A stretch of 60,651 bases of DNA from Aphanothece sp. CMT-3BRIN-NPC111 (GTDB taxonomy: Bacteria > Cyanobacteriota > Cyanobacteriia > Cyanobacteriales > JAHHGU01). The position numbers and the translations under genes were made by a program. The stretch's first letter is position 1; each line of letters opens with the position of its first letter. The DNA is taken from contig JAHHGU010000027.1 in NCBI GenBank assembly GCA_019359765.1, positions 1 through 60,651 of the forward strand. Reading direction: 5' to 3'. The notes under the pieces were generated by a model. It had not been told where the DNA came from and made no database searches. It saw nothing but the letters and a program-made list of their open reading frames with translations. This document shows, in pieces, positions 34,569 through 42,661 of the stretch.

Positions 34569-36221
34569 TTAGTAAATAATTCGCAATTGTTTCAGAACTT
34601 CGTTCACCTCTCCGTGCATGGTTTTGAAGACTATTAGATTTAAATCTGGTTCTTGCAATTGTTTCAGGACTTCCTTCACCTCTGCGTGGGCAGGGTATAG
34701 CAGATGATGGCTGAGTGCGCTTCGATAAGCCTGCATTGCACCGCTTTCATCTCCCAATGCCTCCAACGCTCTACCTTGCCAGTAATGTGCTGTCGCGGGG
34801 CTGAAGTCTATAAGTTTAAGCCCGCGATCGCGGGCTTCTTTCCACCAGCCTCGACTTGTAGCTTCCTCACCAAGAGCTTGATAACTCTCCCCCAACCACG
34901 CCGCTGCTGGCACCGATTGCATGTAACTCCCCTGTTCTGGTAACTTCTGCCATCCTTGCAAGAGTGCTTCTACAGCCTCTTGGTGCCTCCCTGCTAAAGC
35001 CAGCACGCGACCGTGCCGAAACCAAGCATCAGCTAGATGGGGCTGAAGTTGTGGCCCTATGGCGGAGACGGCACACCCTCCTTCTATGTCCTTGAAGCTT
35101 TCCACCAGCGCCCGCCCTGCTGTCGCCCAAACACTCCATCGCTCAGAAAAGCGCTGAAGCATCTCCTCCACCAGGGGTTGTAGTTCCTCCAGCCTTCCAG
35201 CAACTGGCAAGATCTCGCACAGCGCCCGATAGATTTCGCAATCGTTTGGGTATAGACCATAAGCCCTCAAAATCGCCTCAGCGCCTGCCTGGGCATCGCC
35301 TGTGTGGAAGAGGCACCGAGCATAGTGATACCAGCCACCGGGGTTGTTAGGGTGTTCCTCTGTAAACTCCTGTAACACGGCTACCCCTTTTGCCCACTCT
35401 CCTCGAAAAATATGGTAATAAGCCAAGGACTCGTAGGCATCGGCCGCTTGGCAAGCCAGTTGCAGCGCAGCTCGTATCAGTTGCTGAGTTTGCTTGCCCT
35501 CCTCACCCCAAACTAATCCTAAGCGGGAGCGATAATCTGCCAAACGTTTGAGAGCCTGGAAATCATCAGGAACTAACTCCAATACTTTGATTGCCCGTCG
35601 TACAGCTTCTTGAAACTGACCTACTGCGAGGAGAGGGTCATAACTTTGGCTCAAGGCTGTAATGTCATCCGGGTTGAGTTTCAAAACCGTATTCAAGCAA
35701 TCCAAGGCAGCAACGGGAGCTTCTAGGTTCAGATGTACCTGAGCTAGAGCAAGCCAGTGAGCCGCGTTATCTGGTTCTAGGGATGTTGCTGACTCAAAAC
35801 TACTCACTGCTACCTGATAGTTTTGGCGGCAACTTTCGATCAGGCCAGTTATGTGATGCTGGGTAGCAACATTGCGAGACAGCAACAGGGCGCTTTCATA
35901 AACCTCAATTGCTTCTGCTTCTTTTGCCATCAGCTGCAATATTTTTCCTAGTCGCAGCCGCACCTCTATCCAGCGGGGCTGCTGCTTCAGCACTTGGTGG
36001 TACTCCTCCACCGCCTGCTCCCAGCGACCCATTGCATATAGCAGCTCAGCTAGTTCCCAACGTTTCTTCCATCCTTGGGGATGCTGCTGCACGTACTTAC
36101 TCAATGTTTTGAGCTTAGTGTTTTCCCTAGTTAGTTTGTTGTCTAAAACTAAGAGAACATTTATCTCCACGCCAGAAGGCTGGGCGAGCTGTACCAGGTA
36201 TGTGGCAGTGTTTTTATACAT
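34569..36221 (-). CDS. Tetratricopeptide-repeat protein
   Basis: From ATG 36221 the product has 550 residues; the frame extends to a GTG at 36260, and a GTG at 36170 would give a shorter form that overlaps the sigma gene by ten bases. At least ten TPR-like helix pairs are visible, for example 'GWKKRWELAELLYAMGRWEQAVEEYHQVLKQQPRW', 'AAHWLALAQVHLNLEAPVAALDCLNTVLKLNPD' and 'AHYWQGRALEALGDESGAMQAYRSAL'. The last 40 residues contain a repeated 'EV(K/N)EVLKQL' phrase. It is a protein-interaction scaffold. Because it overlaps the sigma factor gene, it may bind or control that sigma factor, which is inference. Confidence 0.85.
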   Translation of the reverse strand: MYKNTATYLVQLAQPSGVEINVLLVLDNKLTRENTKLKTLSKYVQQHPQGWKKRWELAELLYAMGRWEQAVEEYHQVLKQQPRWIEVRLRLGKILQLMAKEAEAIEVYESALLLSRNVATQHHITGLIESCRQNYQVAVSSFESATSLEPDNAAHWLALAQVHLNLEAPVAALDCLNTVLKLNPDDITALSQSYDPLLAVGQFQEAVRRAIKVLELVPDDFQALKRLADYRSRLGLVWGEEGKQTQQLIRAALQLACQAADAYESLAYYHIFRGEWAKGVAVLQEFTEEHPNNPGGWYHYARCLFHTGDAQAGAEAILRAYGLYPNDCEIYRALCEILPVAGRLEELQPLVEEMLQRFSERWSVWATAGRALVESFKDIEGGCAVSAIGPQLQPHLADAWFRHGRVLALAGRHQEAVEALLQGWQKLPEQGSYMQSVPAAAWLGESYQALGEEATSRGWWKEARDRGLKLIDFSPATAHYWQGRALEALGDESGAMQAYRSALSHHLLYPAHAEVKEVLKQLQEPDLNLIVFKTMHGEVNEVLKQLRIIY

Positions 36222-36952
36222 AAGGCTGTAACTTGATAGTTGATTTGCTCTGCGATGCACTGCACAGTCATAGATGTTTCCCAGTTGAATGTCGCTGGTT
36301 CCTCAGGTTCAGGCTCCTCTAAGACAGAGCCATCCAACCCTGAAAAATACTGGTTCAACTGCTTTTGCAAAATTTCTCGCGCCTGTTGAATACGTTTGCG
36401 AACATTATCGTTAGAGAGGGTAAGGCGCTGGGCAACGTCTTGGTACGACATTTCCTGGCAGCAGCGCAGGATAAAAGGTTCGCGCAGTCTAGGAGGTAGA
36501 GCGTCAATTTCGCGACGTACGATCGCTCCTAGCTCGTGACGGAGAACGGCTGAATCAGGAGACTCGAAGGTTGAGGCAACTGTCTCGTCTTCTCCCACTG
36601 CTATCTCTTCAATACTCTCAATGCCCCTCGCGCCTCTGTTGCGTTCTCGATGCATATCCACGCAGAGGTTATGAGTCAGTCGAGTCAGCCATGCTTTCAG
36701 ATTAGTGATTTTTCCCGCGTAGTCTGGCAATTTATCCCAGGCTTTGAGCATTGCCCGACTAAGTGCTTCAGAGGCATCCATATGGTTGCCTGCCATCCAA
36801 GTCAAGCAGCGACTGTAAAGATAGTCTTGATAGCGCACCCATAATTGCCAAAAGGCGCTGCGATCGCCTTGAGACAGACTGGTTAATAGAATCTGCTCTT
36901 GTGACTCTTGAGTGGGAACAACGGCTGGCAAATCCTGTGAAGAACTCTGCAT
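36161..36952 (-). CDS. ECF-type RNA polymerase sigma factor
   Basis: The 263-residue product has sigma region 2 (about 30-105: 'FWQLWVRYQDYLYSRCLTWM' and 'LKAWLTRLTHNLCVDMHRER') and region 4 (about 148-200: 'LPPRLREPFILRCCQEMSYQDVAQRLTLSNDNVRKRIQQAREIL'), with no region 1.2 or 3, as in ECF sigma factors. A C-terminal extension of about 65 residues, rich in Glu/Pro then hydrophobic, could take part in regulation. It begins immediately after the stop of a DUF4278 gene and overlaps the TPR gene downstream. No gene with a typical anti-sigma sequence is seen, so the TPR protein is the most likely partner by position. Confidence 0.88.
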   Translation of the reverse strand: MQSSSQDLPAVVPTQESQEQILLTSLSQGDRSAFWQLWVRYQDYLYSRCLTWMAGNHMDASEALSRAMLKAWDKLPDYAGKITNLKAWLTRLTHNLCVDMHRERNRGARGIESIEEIAVGEDETVASTFESPDSAVLRHELGAIVRREIDALPPRLREPFILRCCQEMSYQDVAQRLTLSNDNVRKRIQQAREILQKQLNQYFSGLDGSVLEEPEPEEPATFNWETSMTVQCIAEQINYQVTALCIKTLPHTWYSSPSLLAWR

Positions 36953-37132
36953 TTACACCCCCGTAGTCACGCGATAACGCCAGTTGAGCGCACGGGATTG
37001 AGAGTAGATGGCTACAGAATCGTAGGTTTCCCCTGGAGCCTGAAAGCGCCAATTCAAGGCACAAGGCTTACGGTAGGACTGAATGCAAGGAGGAGTATAT
37101 TCAAAAATTTCACAACGGTAGATAAGTCTCAT
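36953..37132 (-). CDS. DUF4278-like small protein
   Basis: A 59-residue ORF starts MRLIYRCEIFEYTPPCIQSY and contains two 'ALNWR(F/Y)' motifs near residues 25-30 and 48-53. It resembles the short DUF4278 proteins of cyanobacteria (M-x-L-x-Y-R-G-x-x-Y-x-Y then L-x-W-R); function unknown. AGGAGA stands about ten bases before the ATG. Its TAA is directly followed by the ATG of the sigma factor gene, so the two are translationally coupled. The two similar halves (RKPCALNWRF, QSRALNWRY) suggest an internal duplication. It falls just under a 60-codon cutoff. Confidence 0.75.
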   Translation of the reverse strand: MRLIYRCEIFEYTPPCIQSYRKPCALNWRFQAPGETYDSVAIYSQSRALNWRYRVTTGV

Positions 37133-37462
37133 GTTCTTTTTCTCCTGGGTTTAGTTGAGGGTTACTATATTGGTTGGGTTGAAAACCAAGTCCAGTATCT
37201 TCCTTCAACCTGGTTTGAACCACCAAACTTTAGGGTCTTAAGAACGAACTTAAGATTTAATATTCATTAATTCTCCAAATCTAGCTATAGCAATGGTTTG
37301 AGCCGTTGTAAGCTTAAAATAATCGCCAGGCTTGCTTTGCTTAAAATCGGAAAAATTTCCTTATCTTCGGAAAAGCCTCTGAATCATCCCGGTAATCTGG
37401 TGCTAAATATCACCAACGTTTGCTGTTAGTTCACAGATCCAGTTCAACTAGGAGCATTAGTC
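37133..37462. promoter_or_regulatory. Divergent promoter region, sigma operon and AAA ATPase gene
   Basis: These 330 bases separate the minus-strand DUF4278-sigma operon from the plus-strand AAA gene and must hold both promoters. An inverted repeat TCTTAA (37238-) with TTAAGA (about 37251-37256), and TTGGTTTGAACCACCAAA-like symmetry at about 37212, are possible operator sites. No consensus ECF promoter could be assigned. Confidence 0.4.
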
Positions 37463-38818
37463 ATGAGACAGATGACTTTGCAAAAACATAAACGCAGGCG
37501 GGGTGTGATCTTGACGCCTCAAGGATTGAATAAACTCCAGGAGGCTAAATCTGAGGCGGAATTTAAGCAAAACTTTGGTAATCGCTACACCCTGGAAGCC
37601 TTAAGCGATCGCACTGGTTTATCTGTGGATACTTTAATGAAGGTATTGAAGTGCGAAGCCGGAGTAGATAAACAAACCCTACAGTGCTGCTTCAGCGCTT
37701 TTAATTTGGTTCTAGAGGCAGGTGATTATTGCTCTCCAGAGCCTCAGATGGAGGTAGTTGAGGAGTTAGACGCTACGCAACTAGCAAAAAACTTAGAGCC
37801 GGAATTGCCAGGGGGTCAAGTGCCTCTAGATTCCGCTTTTTATGTGGAGCGAGTCCCGGCTGAATCTGACTGCTACAAAACAATTTTGCAACCTGGGGCG
37901 CTAATCCGCATCAAAGCCCCTAAGCGGATGGGGAAAACGTCACTGATGGCGAGGATTCTCGATCGGGCAGCCATGCAAGGCTATCGAACCGTGCCTTTAA
38001 GCTTTCAGCTAGCGGATAGTGAGATTTTCCAACACTTAGATAAATTCTTACGGTGGTTCTGTGCCAACATTGCCCTAGGCGTACAACGACCTAATCAGCT
38101 AGAGAACTATTGGGATGATATTTTTGGGAGCAAGATTAGCTGCAAGATGTACTTTGAGCGGTATATCCTGGCTGAAACAACTCAGCCTTTGGTGCTGGGT
38201 TTAGATGATGTCGATCGGCTGTTCCAATATCCAGGTTTGGCTGACGACTTTTTTGGACTGTTGCGCTCGTGGCATGAGGAAGCAAAGAATCGGGACATCT
38301 GGAAAAGACTGCGGTTAATCGTGGCGCACTCTACGGAAGTTTATATCCCGCTTAATACTAATCAATCACCGTTTAATGTCGGGTTGCCGATTGAGTTACA
38401 CGAGTTTAACCGCCAGCAGGTGCAGGATTTATCTAGATTGTATGGCCTAGATTGGTCAACCCAACAGGCTGAGCAACTGATGACTCTCGTGGGCGGGTAT
38501 CCCTATTTAGTGCGGTTGGCTCTGTATCACATTCAGCGTCATGATCTCACGCTGGAGAAGCTGTTGCAAACTTCCCCTACCTCACCCGGAATTTATAGCG
38601 ATCACCTACAACGACAATTATGGAACCTACAACAGCATCCAGATCTGGCGGCAGCATTTGGTCAAGTTGTGGAGTCCTCGACATCGGTGAAGATAGATTT
38701 AATCCAGGCATTCAAGTTGCAAAGTATGGGATTGGTGCATCTGCAAGGCGATCGGGCGAGGCCTAGTTGTCAGTTGTACTGCCAGTATTTCCGCGATCGC
38801 TTCAACACCAATTTGTAG
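37463..38818 (+). CDS. Helix-turn-helix/AAA_35 (AAA-like) ATPase
   Basis: The 451-residue product has an N-terminal region (about 1-90) with 'RRRGVILTPQGLNKLQEAK' and 'YTLEALSDRTGLSVDTLMKVL', the helix-turn-helix prefix known from the vWA-MoxR-associated conflict proteins of cyanobacteria. An AAA-like domain (about 115-450) follows: strand 'DSAFYVERVPAE', Walker A variant 'IKAPKRMGKTSLM' near 150-162, Walker B 'LVLGLDDVDRLF' near 242, and 'IELHEFNRQQVQDLSRLYGLDW'. This AAA_35 family belongs to STAND-like signalling ATPases. There is no effector domain, so it would act as a nucleotide-dependent switch or DNA-bound regulator. Two in-frame ATGs are present (residues 1 and 4); GGAGC precedes the first. 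Confidence 0.85.
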   Translation: MRQMTLQKHKRRRGVILTPQGLNKLQEAKSEAEFKQNFGNRYTLEALSDRTGLSVDTLMKVLKCEAGVDKQTLQCCFSAFNLVLEAGDYCSPEPQMEVVEELDATQLAKNLEPELPGGQVPLDSAFYVERVPAESDCYKTILQPGALIRIKAPKRMGKTSLMARILDRAAMQGYRTVPLSFQLADSEIFQHLDKFLRWFCANIALGVQRPNQLENYWDDIFGSKISCKMYFERYILAETTQPLVLGLDDVDRLFQYPGLADDFFGLLRSWHEEAKNRDIWKRLRLIVAHSTEVYIPLNTNQSPFNVGLPIELHEFNRQQVQDLSRLYGLDWSTQQAEQLMTLVGGYPYLVRLALYHIQRHDLTLEKLLQTSPTSPGIYSDHLQRQLWNLQQHPDLAAAFGQVVESSTSVKIDLIQAFKLQSMGLVHLQGDRARPSCQLYCQYFRDRFNTNL

Positions 38819-39190
38819 AGTTTTGTTGCAAAAATTGTTTGTACAAAAAAAATGAATGCCAGCTCATATAATGATTAAAGCAATATAAAAAAATATATTT
38901 AATAAATCCGTTCAGGAATCCTATAAGAAAGCAGATGGGGGAAGCCTAAGAACTGATATGAAAATATTCTAACTATAAAGAAATAATAAGATTTTTTAAA
39001 ACAATAGAGGCAGAATGATAATATCCATCGATAAGATGGAAATATTTACAAGGGTGTGCGATCGCGCAGAAGCACTCTTAGTCCGATTGCCATAACCGTA
39101 AGTAAAATTCATGGAGTTCTCGTTTGGTTTTGCAGGATGGACTCTTTGAATCTTGTGTAACCGGTGAAATAACTTTGGAGATATAAACTA
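38819..39190. other. AT-rich intergenic stretch upstream of the putative RiPP locus
   Basis: These 372 bases hold no recognised gene. The first 190 are very AT-rich (poly-A and TATA runs at 38870-39000), followed by a HIP1 near 39059. The promoter for the 252-residue protein gene is expected here. GGAG at 39177-39180 is its ribosome site. Confidence 0.5.
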
Positions 39191-39949
39191 ATGAAAGTAA
39201 ACAGGGAAGTCCTTGAGCAGTGGTGGACTAAAAAGCAAGAACTAGAAAATGAAAAACCCCCTCTTTTGCAGCGGTATAGAGATGCTCTGCAAAGAGAATC
39301 AATGCCACTAGAACAAGCAGTACAAAAAACCAAAGAAGAACTCCCAGGTGATGAAGCGGCTCATGAATTTGTCCGGCGCTTAATCAAACAATCTAAACAA
39401 CTCTCCCAACTCGTTGCTAGATCGTGGTTTGGGGATGAAGTAGGATTGGCTATCAGAGATTATTTCGTCAAACCTTATAAGACAATTGACATAATCGACG
39501 CTACTAGTGGTACAAAAATTGAAATAATCGACGCTGATGGTAGGAAAACTAACAAAATAAAAGACGCTGATGGTAGACTAAAAGAGCTGTTGGGAGCCGA
39601 CCCTGCTAAGCAGCATAGCAACGAACCCCCTCTAAGTCTCCTTTTAAATATTTTTGAAAAGGATGAATTACCGCTCTATAGCGAGTATGAATTACAGGTA
39701 GTGTATAGCTTCTCTGTAGATCTGAATAATTTTGAGGGTTCTCTGGATGATATATCGGGTCCAAGTCGAACAGGGGATTCTTACTTTAATATAGTCATAC
39801 CGTATCCGCCACGACCTGCACTCTCTAACGTAACCGTTACTATGGAAGAGTTAGAAGAATGGGTACAACAACAAATTTTGGACGAGAACGGCAATGTTGT
39901 ACCACCAATTTTCCCTGATAACGTTTATATACCTCCAACTTGTTGCTAA
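39191..39949 (+). CDS. Protein with C-terminal Cys-Cys next to YcaO gene; candidate RiPP precursor
   Basis: The 252-residue product is not of a family I recognise. Residues 1-95 are helical and charged (from MKVNREVLEQWWTKKQELEN to 'QLSQLVARSWFGDEVGLAIRDYFV'), the middle has repeats of 'IIDA(D/T)(S)G' (about 97-125: IDIIDATSG, IEIIDADGR, IKDADGR), and the C-terminus reads 'VPPIFPDNVYIPPTCC'. The Thr-Cys-Cys end gives residues a YcaO cyclodehydratase could turn into (methyl)oxazoline and thiazolines. The stretch 'LVARSWFGDEVGLAIRDYF' is faintly like nitrile-hydratase-type leader peptides. GGAG stands ten bases before the ATG. The gene directly precedes the cyclodehydratase. It could instead be an accessory protein. 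Confidence 0.6.
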   Translation: MKVNREVLEQWWTKKQELENEKPPLLQRYRDALQRESMPLEQAVQKTKEELPGDEAAHEFVRRLIKQSKQLSQLVARSWFGDEVGLAIRDYFVKPYKTIDIIDATSGTKIEIIDADGRKTNKIKDADGRLKELLGADPAKQHSNEPPLSLLLNIFEKDELPLYSEYELQVVYSFSVDLNNFEGSLDDISGPSRTGDSYFNIVIPYPPRPALSNVTVTMEELEEWVQQQILDENGNVVPPIFPDNVYIPPTCC

Positions 39950-40273
39950 ATAAAACTTGCCTTGTTCTGAGAAATCCTGTTGAATCTCGAATTTATTTGT
40001 AAGCGAGCGAGTTCATTCAAATTGATTAGCTCGCTTATATATAAAACTATTCTTCATATTTCTTGATAAAGCAAGTATTGTTTAGTTTTAGTAGGAGCAT
40101 AGCATGGCTATGTCAGCATAGGGTAATTAAGTGAATCTTCACGCAAAATTGGGATCATTTATAAACAAAAAAGTAGCTGGATTAAAACTCCACTTCCTAC
40201 TTCTAACCTAGGTGTAAATTCTGGTATTTCCGGTCAAAAGTAAGGAGTTTGTAACCCAGGGAAATATTCCGTT
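39950..40273. other. Spacer between Cys-Cys protein gene and cyclodehydratase gene
   Basis: The 324 bases contain a hairpin (40000-40037) and then a stretch with no coding frame of note (a 6-codon ATG frame at 40104). TAAGGAG at about 40242-40248 is upstream of the YcaO ATG. I searched for a shorter precursor peptide here and found none with Cys/Ser/Thr-rich content. Confidence 0.5.
40000..40037 (+). terminator. Hairpin after the Cys-Cys protein gene
   Basis: TAAGCGAGC (40000-40008) pairs with GCTCGCTTA (40029-40037) across 20 bases, about 50 bases after the stop. A/T-rich sequence follows but no clean U run. It could attenuate transcription into the enzyme gene, as often seen after RiPP precursor genes. 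Confidence 0.45.
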
Positions 40274-42598
40274 ATGAATGAGGCATTAAATAAACCAAAA
40301 ATTAAACCTTGTTACCGGGTTGAAAATGTAGACCAAGAAAAGATATTTCTAATCTCAGAAAGAAATCATTGCTTGCTCAACGACCCTCTAGAGCATCTGT
40401 TAAATTCTTGGATTGATGGGCAACATACTATTGAAGAAATTATTGAGCAAGTTCAACTCCACCTTTTGCCAGAACAAGCCTCCTTTGAGGAAGCGATCGC
40501 CGTTTTTCAAAAGACTATTAATGCTAGTGTTAAGGCGCGATATGCTCTAATGAAGATGGAACAGAAGGGCTATATTATCACAAGTGACGCTCCCCTACCT
40601 TCTGACTTAGCTATCTTCTGCACACATTTGAACATTAACCCCAAGGAAGCTTGGCAACGCTTGCAAAAAACCAAAGTGGCAGTAAAAAACTTTGGTTCCA
40701 ACCTTCCCATTTCACAATTCAAAAATACTCTGGAATCGCTGCATATCCAAGTGTCTGAAGATGCAGATATAGAGGTAGTTTTGACAGATGATTATCTACA
40801 AGATGAGTTGGATGCTTTCAATCAAAAAGCCCTACAGTCTCAACGACCCTGGATGCTTGTCAAGCCTCTAGGAACAGTGGTTTGGATAGGACCGATATTT
40901 TATCCTGGGAAAACAGGGTGCTGGCAGTGCCTAGCTCAACGATTGCGAGGCAACAGACCCGTTGAAGGGTTTATCCAAAGACACAAAGGCGTTTCAACTC
41001 CTTTAACTCCTCCTCTGGGTTCCCCTGCCTCTACATTGCAAACCGCTGTAGGAATGGCAGCTACCGAAATCTTTAAATGGATCGTACAGGGAGAAAATAA
41101 ACGGCTGGAAGGCATTATCGTTACTCACGATACTATCTCTATGGAGATGCACAATCACATCCTGGTTAAGCGTCCTCAGTGTCGTAGCTGTGGGGCGATC
41201 GCAAATCGGTTGAAAGACAACCCCTGTCCCATTATTTTAGGACACCAGAAAAAAACTTTTACCGCAGACGGAGGGCACCGTTGTTGTGCGCCAGAAGAAA
41301 CTTTCAGGAAATATCAACACCATATTAGCCCTATTACAGGAATTGTTCGAGAACTAGGAAAGGTATTCACAGGATCGAATGATTTGACCCATGCTTATGT
41401 GGCTAGGCATCATTTCGCCACGATGTTTGATGACTTAAACTCCTTACACCGAAATATCGCGGGCAGAAGTGCAGGTAAAGGAAAAACTGACCAGCAAGCT
41501 AGGATAAGTGGTTTCTGCGAAGCCATTGAGAGATATTCTGGAGTCTTTCAGGCAGACGAAATTAGGTATAAAAATAGTTACCAACGCATGGGGGACAAAG
41601 CAATTCACCCCAATGCCTGTATGAACTTCAGCCAAGAGCAATACCAAAACCGACAGGAATGGAATGCTAGTTGTTCTGGCTGGTTTCAAAAGGTTCCAGA
41701 ACCCTTTGATGAGGAAAGAGAAATTGAGTGGACGCCAGTTTGGTCTCTAACCCATGCAGAATTTAAGTATTTGCCAACTGCTTACTGCTACTTTGGCTAT
41801 CCCAAACCTCCAAAGCCCGACTGTTGGGCTGACTCCAATGGCTGCGCTGCTGGCAATACGACAGAAGAGGCTATCCTGCAAGGCTTTATGGAGTTAGTAG
41901 AGCGGGACAGTGTTGCCTTATGGTGGTATAACCTCGTTAAGAGACCGCAAGTAGATTTAGACAGTTTCGACGAGCCTTATTTTCATGCCCTTAAAGACTA
42001 TTACCAAACGCTTCATCGGCAAATCTGGGTTTTGGATATCACCAGCGATCTGAATATTCCTACTTTTGTAGCCATCAGCCGCAGAACCGACCGCAAGATA
42101 GAAGACATCATCCTTGGCTGTGGTGCCCATTTTGACCCAAAGATGGCCATTGGAAGAGCCCTGACTGAAGTCAACCAACTCCTTCCTTCAGTATTCACAG
42201 CTAAGGCTGATGGAAGTACAAAATACCCCTCAGTCTCCGATCCGCTAGCTATAAACTGGTGGAAAACTGCTACGTTAGAAAATCAGCCTTATCTAGTTCC
42301 CGATGAAAGTCTTAGCCCAAAAGTACATGCTGATTATTCCCAAATTTGGAGTGACGATTTACTCGAAGATCTCATAATCTGCAAGCAGATTGCAGAGAAA
42401 AATGGTATGGAAATGTTAGTTCTAGACCAGACCCGTCCGGATATCGGATTGACAGTGGTTAAGGTGATTGTTCCTGGAATGCGCCACTGGTGGAAACGGT
42501 TAGGTTCAGGACGGCTTTATAACGTTCCCATTCAATTAGGCTGGTTGAAAGAACCACTGAATGAAAATAAACTTAACCCATTTCCCATGTGGATGTAA
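40274..42598 (+). CDS. Fused E1-like/YcaO cyclodehydratase (TOMM biosynthesis)
   Basis: The 774-residue product joins an E1-like/ocin-ThiF partner domain (about 1-320) to a YcaO domain (about 350-774), as in cyanobactin PatD-type enzymes. Two zinc cysteine pairs, C216-W-Q-C219 and C303-R-S-C306, are in the first half. YcaO hallmarks include 'SGFCEAIERYSG', 'ADSNGCAAGNTTEEAILQGFMELVERDSVALWWYN', 'GCGAHFDPKMAIGRALTEVNQ' and 'VVKVIVPGMRHWW'. Such enzymes use ATP to cyclise Cys, Ser or Thr side chains of a precursor peptide to azolines; the N-terminal ~90 residues would bind the leader. The C-terminus is NPFPMWM, close to but not the usual PxPxP. No flavin oxidase is nearby, so products may stay as azolines. 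Confidence 0.9.
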   Translation: MNEALNKPKIKPCYRVENVDQEKIFLISERNHCLLNDPLEHLLNSWIDGQHTIEEIIEQVQLHLLPEQASFEEAIAVFQKTINASVKARYALMKMEQKGYIITSDAPLPSDLAIFCTHLNINPKEAWQRLQKTKVAVKNFGSNLPISQFKNTLESLHIQVSEDADIEVVLTDDYLQDELDAFNQKALQSQRPWMLVKPLGTVVWIGPIFYPGKTGCWQCLAQRLRGNRPVEGFIQRHKGVSTPLTPPLGSPASTLQTAVGMAATEIFKWIVQGENKRLEGIIVTHDTISMEMHNHILVKRPQCRSCGAIANRLKDNPCPIILGHQKKTFTADGGHRCCAPEETFRKYQHHISPITGIVRELGKVFTGSNDLTHAYVARHHFATMFDDLNSLHRNIAGRSAGKGKTDQQARISGFCEAIERYSGVFQADEIRYKNSYQRMGDKAIHPNACMNFSQEQYQNRQEWNASCSGWFQKVPEPFDEEREIEWTPVWSLTHAEFKYLPTAYCYFGYPKPPKPDCWADSNGCAAGNTTEEAILQGFMELVERDSVALWWYNLVKRPQVDLDSFDEPYFHALKDYYQTLHRQIWVLDITSDLNIPTFVAISRRTDRKIEDIILGCGAHFDPKMAIGRALTEVNQLLPSVFTAKADGSTKYPSVSDPLAINWWKTATLENQPYLVPDESLSPKVHADYSQIWSDDLLEDLIICKQIAEKNGMEMLVLDQTRPDIGLTVVKVIVPGMRHWWKRLGSGRLYNVPIQLGWLKEPLNENKLNPFPMWM

Positions 42599-42661
42599 TA
42601 GCGAGTTATATATTGAGAACATTTGGCAATTTAAAATTATAAATTCAAAATTGATTGACCT

